Shown here piece by piece: positions 9,516 to 19,019 of a stretch of 64,000 bases of DNA. The translations under genes were made by a program, and so were the position numbers. Every line of letters begins with the position of its first letter. Position 1 is the first letter of the stretch. This DNA is from Flavobacterium pectinovorum (lineage in GTDB: Bacteria; Bacteroidota; Bacteroidia; Flavobacteriales; Flavobacteriaceae), in contig NZ_FRBX01000002.1 of the NCBI RefSeq assembly GCF_900142715.1, positions 806,001 to 870,000 of the forward strand. Reading direction: 5' to 3'. A model generated the notes under the pieces. It worked only from the letters and a program-made list of their open reading frames with translations. It ran no database searches and had not been told where the DNA came from.

Positions 9516-11861
9516 ATGCAAATAAAAAGATTGTTAATCTTGATGCTGGTTTTGCTGGCATCAATTCAGGGTTTTTCGCAAAGTAGTAAAGTAAATTTAA
9601 CCGGTGTCATTTTAACAGATAGTGGTCAGCCTGCTGAAGGTGTTTCTGTAGCATTAAAAGGAACAGCTTATTCAACATTAACAAATGAAAAAGGGGAATA
9701 TGAACTAAGTGCCGAACCGGGCAATTATGTTTTATCCGTTACCTATGTTGGATACAAATCAAAACAAACAAAAATTAATCTGCAATCTAATCAAACTGCA
9801 CCAAGCATTAGTATAGAAGAAGATATGGCGGCTTTGGATGAGGTTCAGGTAACAGGTAAAACAAAGGTACAACGAGTGAGGGAACAGGCTTTTAATATCA
9901 CGGCTGTTGACTTAAAGCAACTTTATAATACTTCAGCTGATTTGAATCAGGTATTAAATAAAACTACTGGTGTACGTGTACGCGAATCAGGAGGAATGGG
10001 ATCGGCTTTTAATTTCTCTTTAAATGGATTTTCGGGAGATCAGGTTAAATTTTTTCTAGATGGAATTCCTATTGACAATTACGGCTCATCTTTTACTTTA
10101 AATAATATTCCTGTAAATATGGCTGAACGCATCGATGTTTATAAAGGCGTTGTACCAATTGAATTAGGAGGTGATGCATTAGGTGGAGCGGTAAACATTG
10201 TAACAAATAAAAATGTAAATCATTATATAGATGCTTCTTATAGTTTTGGCTCGTTTAATACACATAAAGCTGCTATTAATACCAGATTTACAAGTAAAAA
10301 AGGATTGGTAGCAAATATTAATGCTTTTGCTAATTATTCGGACAACAGTTATAAAGTCGATGCAAGTATTCCGGATTCTTTTTCTGGAGTATATGGGCCA
10401 ATTCAAAAACTTAAACATTTTCACGATGGTTATAAACAGGGTACGGTTATGGCAGAAGTTGGAGTGAAAGACAAAAAATATGCAGACTATTTATTAATTG
10501 GTGCTGCTGTAAGTGCTAATAAAAAAGAAATACAACAAGGAACAACAATGTTAAGAGTTGTTGGTGATGCTTTTACAGATAGTCAGAATTTTGTTCCTTC
10601 GATAAAATATAAAAAATCAAATTTATTTACTAAAGATTTGACAGCCACTTTAGCTGCTTCTTATAACATTGCACAAGAACGAACTGTCGATACTTCATCT
10701 GCAAGATATGATTGGTCTGGACACTATGAGATTAAAAGTTATGAAAGTGGAGGAGAAATAAATACTGTTAAAACCTTAATGGTATTTGATGTAAAATCAC
10801 TTCAGAGTAATGCAAATCTTAAATACGACTTAAACGAGAATAATTCTTTCGCCCTTAATTATACTTATTTAGGCTATAAACGTAAGCAGGATAACGAGTA
10901 TACAACTACAGATATACCAACAGAACCTTACATCAATAAAAATATACTTGGGCTTTCTTATAGTTTATCAGCATTAGAGAAAAGGCTGTCTTATACGACT
11001 TTTGCCAAAATGCTTGATTTACACGGAGAAATAATGACCCAGGAAAATGGAGTAATAAAGCCTTCATTTAATGATTTAGGATACGGTACTGCTGCAGCTT
11101 ATTTTGTAATTCCTGAGGAGTTTCAGGTGAAAGCATCTTATGAACATGCTTTTAGGCTTCCGTCAGCAATTGAATTATTAGGAGATGGTGGAGTTAGGAT
11201 AAATCCAAATCCAACGCTTGAACCTGAAGTTAGTGATAATGTTAACTTAGGTTTCGCTTATAAAAAAACATACAAAGTCCATTCTTTTGCATTTGAAGGA
11301 AATTTGCTTTACAGAAAGGCAAATAATTTTATTCAGCCTCAATTAGATGGTAATAAAAGTATAAACGTCAACTTCAAAAATATTCAGGTAACAGGTATTG
11401 ATGGAGTTATTCATTATGGCTACAAACAATGGTTCACTTTTGATTTAAATACTACATATCAAAAAACGCTGAACATGGACGATACACTTCTGCCAGGAAC
11501 GAATCAGGTTAATTACTTATATAAAACGCAAGTACCTAACGTACCAATTTTTTATGGAAATGCTAATCTCGGTTTCTACTTTAAAAATTTAAAATACACT
11601 GACGATTTATTTACTATTAATTTATCGACTAGTTATGCAGGCAGTTATTATTTAAATCCTCCAACATTAGGAAAACAGAATAAAAAAGAAATTCCTGAAC
11701 AGGTTTATTATTCAGCATCTTTAGCTTATTCACTAAAAAACGGTCGTTATAACATTGCTTTAGAATGCTTTGATATTACTGATGTGAAGTTATACGATTA
11801 TTATAATGTGCAAAAACCGGGTAGATCATTTACTCTAAAGTTGAGATATTTCTTTATGTAG
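9516..11861 (+). CDS. TonB-dependent outer-membrane receptor (XusA-like)
   Basis: This 781-residue receptor has a signal peptide (about 1-21, ending IQGFSQ) and a carboxypeptidase-regulatory-like domain (about 24-105, starting NLTGVILTDSG). A plug of about 120-235 contains the GGDALGGAVNIVTNK signature, and a 22-strand-type barrel ends in the aromatic LRYFFM. It should import a ligand across the outer membrane using TonB energy. The DUF4374 lipoprotein and PepSY protein that follow are the arrangement of XusA-XusB-XusC, the Bacteroides xenosiderophore system, so a ferric siderophore is the best guess. The sequence shows the family but not the substrate. Confidence 0.9.
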   Translation: MQIKRLLILMLVLLASIQGFSQSSKVNLTGVILTDSGQPAEGVSVALKGTAYSTLTNEKGEYELSAEPGNYVLSVTYVGYKSKQTKINLQSNQTAPSISIEEDMAALDEVQVTGKTKVQRVREQAFNITAVDLKQLYNTSADLNQVLNKTTGVRVRESGGMGSAFNFSLNGFSGDQVKFFLDGIPIDNYGSSFTLNNIPVNMAERIDVYKGVVPIELGGDALGGAVNIVTNKNVNHYIDASYSFGSFNTHKAAINTRFTSKKGLVANINAFANYSDNSYKVDASIPDSFSGVYGPIQKLKHFHDGYKQGTVMAEVGVKDKKYADYLLIGAAVSANKKEIQQGTTMLRVVGDAFTDSQNFVPSIKYKKSNLFTKDLTATLAASYNIAQERTVDTSSARYDWSGHYEIKSYESGGEINTVKTLMVFDVKSLQSNANLKYDLNENNSFALNYTYLGYKRKQDNEYTTTDIPTEPYINKNILGLSYSLSALEKRLSYTTFAKMLDLHGEIMTQENGVIKPSFNDLGYGTAAAYFVIPEEFQVKASYEHAFRLPSAIELLGDGGVRINPNPTLEPEVSDNVNLGFAYKKTYKVHSFAFEGNLLYRKANNFIQPQLDGNKSINVNFKNIQVTGIDGVIHYGYKQWFTFDLNTTYQKTLNMDDTLLPGTNQVNYLYKTQVPNVPIFYGNANLGFYFKNLKYTDDLFTINLSTSYAGSYYLNPPTLGKQNKKEIPEQVYYSASLAYSLKNGRYNIALECFDITDVKLYDYYNVQKPGRSFTLKLRYFFM

Positions 11862-11952
11862 TTTAATCCGCCTTTTAAAAAAACAATTCAAATACAATCA
11901 ATATAAAAATCTGTTAAACAACAGGAAAAAATTAATTAAAAATCAAATAGAT

Positions 11953-13182
11953 ATGAAAACAATTAAAAATTTATTAGCATTAACGCTAATGTCAGTTGCG
12001 TTTTTCTCATGCAGCAGTGATAATTCAGATGACAATACAACAGAAGGAAGTAAATATGTTTTAGGTTATCAAACAGCAACCTGGAATAGTAATTATATGT
12101 GGAGTTTTGATTCATTAGATCAATTAATGACCGGAACTATTGACATGACAGGAAAAGGAATTGAGCAAGGTGGTTCATATATTCCACTTGCAAATACTAT
12201 GTTTGCTTGTGATACAGAAGTAGAAGGAGCTGCTCCTTTTTATTTAAATGCTGCTAGTCAATTAGTTGCTGGAAACCGCGTGTTTATTGAATCACAGTTT
12301 GCATATGGAGTGACAGATGACGATAAATTATTAATTGTTGGTGCTTCTTGGGAAGGAAGTTCTACAGATAATGAATTAATTATTTATGATCCGGTAAAAC
12401 AGGCTATTACAGGTCGTAAATTTAATAATTTTGCTACAACTACAGGGCGTTTTGATTTTCCAACAGGAGTAACTGTTGTAGGAGATAAAGTATTCGTTTC
12501 TGTATTTGATAGAGATGCAAGCGATAACTGGGCTATTGATCAAAAACAAGCTTATATCAGAGTTTATGATTATCCATCATTAAACTTTGTGAAAAGAATC
12601 GCTGATACACGTACAACTGCAGTAGGAATGTATTATACAAATACTGGGATCATTCGTACTGATTCAGGTAACGTTTATACTTTCTCTTCAAATGCTATGG
12701 CTGCTGGTTATGTTGCAATAGAAGATGAACATTCTGGAATTTTGCGTATTAATAAAGGACAGACTGATTTTGACGCTAATTATTTCTTAGATATCCAGGC
12801 AAGTACTCTTAACGGAAAAGTAATTGCAGCATATCCACTTGGAGGCGAAAAAGCATATATTGTTTACCTTCCAACTGCAGACGATACTGTAGATTGGGGA
12901 TTTCTTAATCATTCTTCATACAAGTTTAAATCTGCAATTATAGATTTACCTTCTAAAACTATAACTCCAGTTACAGGATTACCTCTTCACGCTGGTGATA
13001 GTTATTTTGGAGTTGGAAGTTTATTTGTAGAGGATGGAAACGCTTACAAAGCTTTTGTAACTAATGATGAAGTTCGTGTTTACAAAATTAATATCGCAAC
13101 TGGTGTTGCAACTGCAGGAGCAAAAGTTACTGGAGGTGGAACTGATATTTCGGCTATTACAAAATTAACTCCAAGACAATAA
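11953..13182 (+). CDS. DUF4374-type surface lipoprotein (XusB-like siderophore-binding candidate)
   Basis: This is a 409-residue lipoprotein with lipobox FFSC (Cys20) followed by SSDNSDDN, acidic residues that often mark export to the cell surface in Flavobacteriia. The rest is beta-rich with repeated short strands, consistent with the propeller fold known for DUF4374 proteins. In Bacteroides the equivalent protein, XusB, binds ferric siderophores outside the cell and passes them to its TonB receptor. It starts 91 bases after the receptor gene. A hairpin terminator follows it, so it should be made in excess of the PepSY protein downstream. Family assignment is from pattern memory and no profile search was run. 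Confidence 0.78.
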   Translation: MKTIKNLLALTLMSVAFFSCSSDNSDDNTTEGSKYVLGYQTATWNSNYMWSFDSLDQLMTGTIDMTGKGIEQGGSYIPLANTMFACDTEVEGAAPFYLNAASQLVAGNRVFIESQFAYGVTDDDKLLIVGASWEGSSTDNELIIYDPVKQAITGRKFNNFATTTGRFDFPTGVTVVGDKVFVSVFDRDASDNWAIDQKQAYIRVYDYPSLNFVKRIADTRTTAVGMYYTNTGIIRTDSGNVYTFSSNAMAAGYVAIEDEHSGILRINKGQTDFDANYFLDIQASTLNGKVIAAYPLGGEKAYIVYLPTADDTVDWGFLNHSSYKFKSAIIDLPSKTITPVTGLPLHAGDSYFGVGSLFVEDGNAYKAFVTNDEVRVYKINIATGVATAGAKVTGGGTDISAITKLTPRQ

Positions 13183-13206
13183 TTCTAAGAGTTTTTTAAT
13201 ACTTAA

Positions 13207-13251
13207 CCATATAATCAATGTCTCGACGGATATTGATTATATGGTTTTTTT
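13207..13251 (+). terminator. Intra-cluster terminator between lipoprotein and PepSY genes
   Basis: CCATATAATCAAT and ATTGATTATATGG form a 13-base perfect stem around a 12-base loop, followed by seven T's. It lies between co-directional genes of one functional cluster, so it probably attenuates the third gene rather than ending the unit fully. Confidence 0.85.
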
Positions 13252-13295
13252 AATAATAACGATTTCATTATTGATGAAATACTAAGATTGCTATA

Positions 13296-14468
13296 ATGTC
13301 TACAATCAATACAAAACCTTCTAAAACAAAATCCAAATCCAAATCACGCTTCAGTAAAATAAACGCCTGGCTTCATTTATGGCTCGGACTTGCTTCTGGA
13401 ATTGTAGTCGTAATAATGGGAGTTACAGGCTGTATTTTGGTTTTTGAGCATGAAATAAAAGGATTGACTTCGCCTTGGTTAAATGTAGAAGCTCAAAGTC
13501 CGGAGAAAGTTTTGCCCCCTTCTCAAATCTATGCTTTGGTCAGGAAAGCTTTGCCGGAAAAGGAAATTCATGGCTTATGGTATAATGGTTTAGATAAAAC
13601 AATAAAAGTTGATGTTGAATCAGATTCTTTGATTTATGTAAATCCTTATAATGGTAAGATAACCGGAATGGTTGATCATGAAGATTTTTTCCATGAAATA
13701 GACGAAGGGCACCGCTATTTGTGGCTGGGGAAAGAAATAGGAACTGCCATAACATCATGGGCAACCTTTATTTTCTTTTTTTTGCTTATCAGCGGACTTA
13801 TTCTTTGGTTTCCAAAAAAATGGAATAAAACTACGATAAATAGCAGTTTTAAAATTAAATGGAATGCTAAGTTTAAACGTTTGAATTATGATTTGCATAA
13901 CGTAATGGGGTTTTATACACTCATTTTGGCTTTGCTTATTTCATTAACTGGATTGATTATGACTTTTCATTGGGTAAGAGAAAGTACTTATTGGATTACC
14001 GGTGGCTGGGCAAATGAAAAAGAGAAAAAAGAACAAATTCTTTCAGTCAAAAAAGATGTATTAGCTACACCACAATTAGATAAACTAACAGATGCAGATT
14101 TTATCTGGAATAAAGTTCGAAAAGAAATCGCAAAAGAAAATAAAGAAGCCGTTATTATTCATTTTCCTGATGAGCCAAAGGATGATTTTTATGCCTGTAC
14201 AGATATGCATAACGGAAATTGGAGAGATTTGTATTTTGATCCAAAAACATTAGAACTGCTTCCGAATTCAAGAAAATACATTGACGATGAAAAATTCCAT
14301 GATTGGATGAGTCGCTCTAATTATAGTCTTCATGTTGGTGCCATCGGCGGATTAACAACTAAAATAATTTATTTTGCAGCCAGTTTAATTTGTGCCAGTT
14401 TGCCAATTACAGGTTTTTATATTTGGTTAGGAAGAAAGAAAAAACAGAAACCAACAGTAAAATCTTAG
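13296..14468 (+). CDS. PepSY-associated TM helix protein (XusC-like)
   Basis: This 390-residue inner-membrane protein of the PepSY_TM family has hydrophobic helices at about 25-50, 150-172, 203-226 and 352-377, with PepSY-like soluble regions between them. Histidines lie in or near the helices (WLHLW, the EH after helix 1, and the SLHVG stretch before the last helix), as in family members thought to bind haem and reduce ferric siderophores. It is the third gene of the receptor/lipoprotein cluster and would act on imported iron in the periplasm. The start ATG is followed by a Lys/Ser-rich cytoplasmic tail. Confidence 0.85.
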   Translation: MSTINTKPSKTKSKSKSRFSKINAWLHLWLGLASGIVVVIMGVTGCILVFEHEIKGLTSPWLNVEAQSPEKVLPPSQIYALVRKALPEKEIHGLWYNGLDKTIKVDVESDSLIYVNPYNGKITGMVDHEDFFHEIDEGHRYLWLGKEIGTAITSWATFIFFFLLISGLILWFPKKWNKTTINSSFKIKWNAKFKRLNYDLHNVMGFYTLILALLISLTGLIMTFHWVRESTYWITGGWANEKEKKEQILSVKKDVLATPQLDKLTDADFIWNKVRKEIAKENKEAVIIHFPDEPKDDFYACTDMHNGNWRDLYFDPKTLELLPNSRKYIDDEKFHDWMSRSNYSLHVGAIGGLTTKIIYFAASLICASLPITGFYIWLGRKKKQKPTVKS

Positions 14469-14505
14469 CTTTTATTTCAAACGTATTGGTTTGAATGAGA
14501 ATAGA

Positions 14506-14549
14506 AAAGCCTTTTGAAAATACATTAACGATTTTCAAAAGGCTTTTTT
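14506..14549 (+). terminator. Terminator after the PepSY gene
   Basis: AGCCTTTTGAAAAT and ATTTTCAAAAGGCT form a 14-base perfect stem with a 9-base loop and a T-run. Confidence 0.9.
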
Positions 14550-14595
14550 CCTTCTTAGATTAAAGTAAATAAGTTTTTGATGATGTTTTATAATA

Positions 14596-14628
14596 CAAAA
14601 GAGCCTGCTAACTACAAACAGGCTCTTT
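14596..14628 (-). terminator. Terminator of the minus-strand barrel gene
   Basis: AAAGAGCCTG and CAGGCTCTTT pair around an 11-base loop, with T's following on the minus strand. It lies just past the stop of the gene at 14676-16799. Confidence 0.7.
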
Positions 14629-14675
14629 ACTAACACAAAAAAACAAAAAAACAAAGATTGAATTATATTATAGGC

Positions 14676-16799
14676 TTATATTCTATAGGTAAAGGCAATT
14701 GTAGCAATACGGTTATCAAGCTCGTATTGTTTATTAATTCCTGTTTGTCCGATGACCGATTTAATATCAAAATTATTAGTGTTGAAAATATCAGTAAAAT
14801 TCAGTTTGATATTTCCTTTATTTGCCAAAATTTGTTTCGAAATTCCGATGCTGAAATCAAAAAAATCAGCTCTTTCATAAATACCTAAATTTGATTTCGA
14901 TTGATATTGTGCATTTGCTTCAGCTTTCCATGTTTCAGAAATTGTAAAGGCATTTTGTGCACTTAAATTAAAAGTAATTATTGGGTCTATTATATCTGTA
15001 TTTACAGTATTTCCCATAAATTTATTTTCAAAAACATTAAAAAGTGTATTGAGTGACCACCATTTGTATATTTCATTTGTGTTGGTAATATTTACACCAT
15101 AATTATATGATTTATCTACATTAATTTGAGAAGTTACTGTTGTATTGGTTGCAGGATTGTAGACATACACTTCTGTAAAAACATCTTTTGTTTTGCTAAA
15201 ATATACCGAAGCCATAAAAGTGCTTTTCCATGCATATCCAATTTCTGCTGCATGAGTAATTTCGGGAACTAAATTTGGATTTCCCTGCGAATAATTAAAA
15301 GAATCATCATAAAAACGGAATGGGTTTAAATCAAATTGGCTTGGTCTGTTAATCCTTTTGCTATACGATGCGTGTACAGAATTATTTTCATTAAATTCAT
15401 ATTTCATTGAAACACTAGGAAACCATTTCAGGTAATCATCTTTATGCTCTTCATTCAACGTTTTTTGTAGAATATTAATAGCTGTATATTCCGTTCTTAA
15501 CCCACCCTGAATATTAAGTTTTTCCATTTGATATTTATAGTTCGCATAAGCCGCATAAATCTGTTCCTTATATTCAAAATGATTGGTCGAATTTGCATCT
15601 ATAATCCATTGGTTATTTTCGTTATATTCATAAACCGATGGATTATCATTGTTTTTCAACCCTGCTTTAAATCCCCATTCAATGCTTTCCTTTTCTTTTA
15701 GGGGATTTGTAAAATCAACTTTTCCTGTAAAAACTTTTAATTGCGAAGGAATAAAACCTCTTCTGTCATTAATAACAGTTGAGCTTGACTGATCTGTATT
15801 TTGGGCACTCTGAAACTGATTTGATCTAAATTTAGATGTCTCGTATTCAAAATCAAAAGTCATATTTTTTCCTTCAGTATCAAATTTATGAACTCCGGAA
15901 AAAGCATAAGTATAATCATTCCATTTCTCTTTACTGTCATTATAAGTCAAAGCATCAAATTGTAATTGATCTTGCGCATTCAATAACGTATTTCTTCCGT
16001 TGGCAATATTTTCATAACGGCCAATTTTAGCATCAACATACGCTTCTAAATTAGTTTTAGGCGAAATTTCGTAAGTAGTTCCAATTTTGAAATTGTTTGA
16101 AGTCAAGGGTTCGTCAGTCGTTGCGTTCTGATAATTTTTAGTTACAATTTCTTGTCTGGTATTGTCGGTATATTGAATCTGATCATATTTTTTGCGCTCT
16201 TCTTCGCCTCTAAAGGTGTAGCTGTAGTTTCCGTAAACACCAAATTTGTCTTTGTTATAGCTTAAATTTATTCCTGAATTTGTTCTGTTTTTTCTACCTC
16301 TTCCATAACTTGAAAAAGCGGTTCCTTTTAAGCCGGAATTGCTTGGTTTTTTTAGAATAATATTGATAATTCCGGCTTTTCCGGTTGCATCATATTTTGA
16401 TGAAGGATTGGTAATAACTTCAATTTGTTTGATATTTGATGAGGTTGTCGATTTTAAATAATTAGCCAGTTCCTTTTGAGAAAGCTGAGTTAATTTGCCA
16501 TTTATCATAACACCAACGCCTTGTTGCCCGCGAATTGATAATTCGCCATCCTGAGAAACCACAACACCTGGAGCGCGGCTTAAAACGTCTAATGCCGTTC
16601 CACCTTCAGAAACAATACTGTTTTCAACATTAAAAACCATTCTGTCTGATTTTTGAGTATAAAGAACCTTCTTTTTTACAATAACAATTTCGTCAAGCGC
16701 ATTTATAGAGGTTTCAACAATACTGTCCGTTTCTTTTTCTGTTTGTGAATAACTGTAGACAGAAAAAGCAAGCATAAGAGAGGTTATAATATTTTTCAT
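14676..16799 (-). CDS. TonB-receptor-like outer-membrane beta-barrel protein
   Basis: This 707-residue protein has a signal peptide of about 18 residues (ending YSYSQ) and a plug-like domain of about 35-150, with VLSRAPGVVV, the MINGKL turn and NPSSKYDATGKAGIINI. A long barrel ends IATIAFTYRI. It matches the 'outer membrane beta-barrel family' (OMP_b-brl_3) related to TonB receptors. It lacks the usual N-terminal carboxypeptidase-like domain, as only about 15 residues precede the plug. Ligand and partner are unknown. It is convergent with the XusABC-like cluster and has its own terminator. There is no obvious anti-sigma/sigma pair beside it. Confidence 0.87.
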   Translation of the reverse strand: MKNIITSLMLAFSVYSYSQTEKETDSIVETSINALDEIVIVKKKVLYTQKSDRMVFNVENSIVSEGGTALDVLSRAPGVVVSQDGELSIRGQQGVGVMINGKLTQLSQKELANYLKSTTSSNIKQIEVITNPSSKYDATGKAGIINIILKKPSNSGLKGTAFSSYGRGRKNRTNSGINLSYNKDKFGVYGNYSYTFRGEEERKKYDQIQYTDNTRQEIVTKNYQNATTDEPLTSNNFKIGTTYEISPKTNLEAYVDAKIGRYENIANGRNTLLNAQDQLQFDALTYNDSKEKWNDYTYAFSGVHKFDTEGKNMTFDFEYETSKFRSNQFQSAQNTDQSSSTVINDRRGFIPSQLKVFTGKVDFTNPLKEKESIEWGFKAGLKNNDNPSVYEYNENNQWIIDANSTNHFEYKEQIYAAYANYKYQMEKLNIQGGLRTEYTAINILQKTLNEEHKDDYLKWFPSVSMKYEFNENNSVHASYSKRINRPSQFDLNPFRFYDDSFNYSQGNPNLVPEITHAAEIGYAWKSTFMASVYFSKTKDVFTEVYVYNPATNTTVTSQINVDKSYNYGVNITNTNEIYKWWSLNTLFNVFENKFMGNTVNTDIIDPIITFNLSAQNAFTISETWKAEANAQYQSKSNLGIYERADFFDFSIGISKQILANKGNIKLNFTDIFNTNNFDIKSVIGQTGINKQYELDNRIATIAFTYRI

Positions 16800-17233
16800 A
16801 TTATGGTAATATTTAATTTAAGAGAGATTTTTCAACTCTCATTGAATTGGGATTTAAATAAGTTTGGAATGTTTTTATGGTAAAACAATGCGTTCGAGTT
16901 TTTCTGAAAGAACTTTTCGAAAATGCAAAATACGATTGATTAATCGGAGGAAGTATTTTTTGAAGGAGGAGTATAGAGATAACATTTTGAACGTTTTTTG
17001 GAGTTTTTATTTTCCAAATATAACACTATTTATATCAAGTCTAAATAAAAATAACTATAAATTTTTCAAGAAAACACCAAAACACTGGGAATGAACCGTT
17101 TTTAAAACTTCGAAAACTTAACCTTAGAAATAAAGTAAGAAAAATGAATAATTGAATTCTATTGAAAAATAGACAAACAAAAAAGCCCGTTTATAAAACG
17201 AGCTTTTCTGTAATTGAAACTTTAAATTGAAAC
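16800..17233. other. 434-base gap with no convincing gene
   Basis: The gap lies between the start of the minus-strand barrel gene and the end of gldA. It contains a small inverted repeat (GAGAG...CTCTC, 16822-16840) in the leader of the barrel gene and the gldA terminator at 17178-17207. A 76-codon plus-strand frame at 16864-17094 has no recognisable features and I do not call it. No RNA gene or further repeat was seen. Confidence 0.6.
17178..17207 (-). terminator. gldA terminator
   Basis: On the minus strand, AAGCTCGTTT and AAACGGGCTT pair (one G-U) around a 3-base loop and run into T's. It lies 27 bases past the gldA stop. Confidence 0.85.
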
Positions 17234-18130
17234 CTATTTTGTTATCTCTCTAAAAACAGCTTCAAGATTTTTATTTTTTTGATTTAATTGTAATGTTTTC
17301 AAACCGTTTTCGTTGGCAAAATCAAAAATAGCCGGACGCATATCTTTTTCTGCAACAAAAGTTAATTCCCAGGTCATATCATGAATGTTTCTATATGAGA
17401 TGATATTTTCAAGTTTTGCTAAAAGCTGTTCCTGAATCTGATAATCAAATTCTACTTCGATAACCTGTTCTTTATTTTCAGAAATTAAATGATCTAATTT
17501 TTTATCAGCCACAATTTGTCCTTTGTCAATAATAATGACACGATCGCAAATAGCTTCTACTTCCTGCATAATATGAGTTGATAAAAAAACTGTTTTATCT
17601 TTTCCAACATTTTTAATTACATTTCGTATTTCCATTAACTGATTCGGATCCAGACCTGTAGTTGGTTCATCGAGAATTAATACATCCGGATTGTGCAGTA
17701 AAGCATTCGCAAGTCCCACACGCTGGCGGTATCCTTTAGAGAGCTGACTTATTTTTTTATGACTTTCCGGTGTCAGCCCTGTCAGTTGAATTACTTCTTC
17801 AATTCTTGACTTGGCAACATGATACACATCAGCATTAAAAGCCAAATACTCACGAATATACAAATCCAAATACAATGGATTGTGCTCGGGTAAATACCCA
17901 ATAGAAAGCTGGACTGCCTTTGTGTTTGTCATGACATCATGACCATTTACAAGAGCTGAGCCACTATCGGCAAGTAAATAAGTGGTCAAAATTTTCATTA
18001 ACGTAGATTTTCCTGCGCCGTTTGGTCCTAAGAATCCTACGATTTCTCCTTTCTCAATTTTAAATGAAATTTCGTTAAGAGCTTTTTGCGTTCCGTAACT
18101 TTTTGATATGTTGTTTACTTCTATCGACAT
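17234..18130 (-). CDS. gldA: Gliding motility ABC transporter ATP-binding protein GldA
   Basis: This 298-residue ABC ATPase has Walker A GPNGAGKST, Q-loop/GYLPEH, the signature LSKGYRQR, Walker B VLILDEPTTGLD and switch His in STHIM. It is followed by a family-specific C-terminal domain. In Flavobacterium GldA works with the membrane proteins GldF and GldG and affects gliding and type IX secretion. The GldFG genes are not adjacent, which fits F. johnsoniae, where gldA is separate from gldFG. The assignment to GldA rather than another ABC-2 type ATPase rests on overall sequence recognition. A 26-bp inverted repeat overlaps its predicted promoter. Confidence 0.82.
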   Translation of the reverse strand: MSIEVNNISKSYGTQKALNEISFKIEKGEIVGFLGPNGAGKSTLMKILTTYLLADSGSALVNGHDVMTNTKAVQLSIGYLPEHNPLYLDLYIREYLAFNADVYHVAKSRIEEVIQLTGLTPESHKKISQLSKGYRQRVGLANALLHNPDVLILDEPTTGLDPNQLMEIRNVIKNVGKDKTVFLSTHIMQEVEAICDRVIIIDKGQIVADKKLDHLISENKEQVIEVEFDYQIQEQLLAKLENIISYRNIHDMTWELTFVAEKDMRPAIFDFANENGLKTLQLNQKNKNLEAVFREITK

Positions 18131-18146
18131 GAGTATTTATTTGCTA

Positions 18147-18176
18147 CAAAAGTAAACAGAAATACGCTCGTTTACT
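18147..18176 (-). promoter_or_regulatory. gldA promoter -7 box overlapped by inverted repeat
   Basis: On the minus strand TACTTTTG (18147-18154) fits the TAnnTTTG -7 consensus, 17 bases upstream of the gldA ATG. A perfect 7-base inverted repeat, AGTAAAC (18151-18157) and GTTTACT (18170-18176), overlaps it and could be an operator. Confidence 0.45.
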
Positions 18177-18278
18177 AAATTTTTGTCTTTTTAAGAACTC
18201 ATAAAAAAATCTTAATGTTTAATTGTTGCGGCATCGTTATTGTTAAAGCGTTATTAAATTTTTTAAAACAAAAACAAA

Positions 18279-18857
18279 ATGAAAAAAATGTTAGTTATTG
18301 TTGCATTAGCTGTAGTTAGCTTTGCAAATGCACAAAAAGGAACAATCTTAGTTGGTGGTAGTATTGGTTATTCTTCAGAAACCAGAACTCTTGGTAACAA
18401 CGAAGTAAAAAACAATGAATTTGATTTTTCTCCAAAAGTAGGTTACCAATTTCACGAAAGTTGGACAGTAGGGGGTGAGGCTTCTTTTGGTTCTTCTAAA
18501 ACGAAACAAGGAGTTAACGAAGATAGATTTAATACTACTAAATTAGGTGCATTTTTACGTTACACAATGCCATTAAATCCAACTTTCTCATTCTTTGCAG
18601 AATTAGGGTTAGGTTATCAGGCTGAAAAAGACAAAACTTATGCAGGACCACTTACTTCAACAGCTAAAGGTGACGGTATGTATGTTGGTGTAACACCAGC
18701 TCTTTTTATCGATATGAAAAAAGGTTTTGGTTTAAACTTCAACATTGGTGGATTAAACTACGGTACAATAAACTACGAAAACAACGGACCAGAATACAAA
18801 AACTTCGATTTTAATTTTGGTAAAACATTTAATATTGGAGTTTCTAAAAACTTCTAA
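18279..18857 (+). CDS. Small outer-membrane beta-barrel protein, copy 1
   Basis: This 192-residue protein has a signal peptide ending FANAQ and repeated amphipathic strands, and it ends in FNIGVSKNF, the aromatic C-terminus typical of barrels inserted by BamA. It matches the 'outer membrane beta-barrel / porin family protein' type (OmpA-like or OmpW-like 8-strand size). Function is unknown. The next gene is a clear paralogue with the same signal peptide region, the same C-terminus and a matching terminator, so the pair arose by tandem duplication. Confidence 0.85.
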   Translation: MKKMLVIVALAVVSFANAQKGTILVGGSIGYSSETRTLGNNEVKNNEFDFSPKVGYQFHESWTVGGEASFGSSKTKQGVNEDRFNTTKLGAFLRYTMPLNPTFSFFAELGLGYQAEKDKTYAGPLTSTAKGDGMYVGVTPALFIDMKKGFGLNFNIGGLNYGTINYENNGPEYKNFDFNFGKTFNIGVSKNF

Positions 18858-18877
18858 TCTTAAGATTATATTAAATG

Positions 18878-18908
18878 AAAGCATCCGCCGTGGCGGATGC
18901 TTTTTTGT
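18878..18908 (+). terminator. Terminator after barrel copy 1
   Basis: GCATCCGCC / GGCGGATGC with a 2-base loop is followed by six T's. It is almost identical to the hairpin at 19643-19671. Confidence 0.92.
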
Positions 18909-18974
18909 TTTAAGATGTTTTATGTATTCGATTTTAAACAAATTGTTAAGAAATCTGTTAGAATGAAATCGTGG

Positions 18975-18982
18975 TATTTTTG
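18975..18982 (+). promoter_or_regulatory. Possible -7 box for barrel copy 2
   Basis: TATTTTTG fits TAnnTTTG and lies about 37 bases before the ATG. The -33 element is weak. Confidence 0.35.
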
Positions 18983-19019
18983 TTGTTTAGTCTATGTAAA
19001 ATCTTAATAAATCTTACAT

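Noticed and set aside
16864..17094. 76-codon plus-strand frame between the barrel gene and gldA
   Set aside because: No family features, unusual composition, and no neighbour or promoter that would support it.
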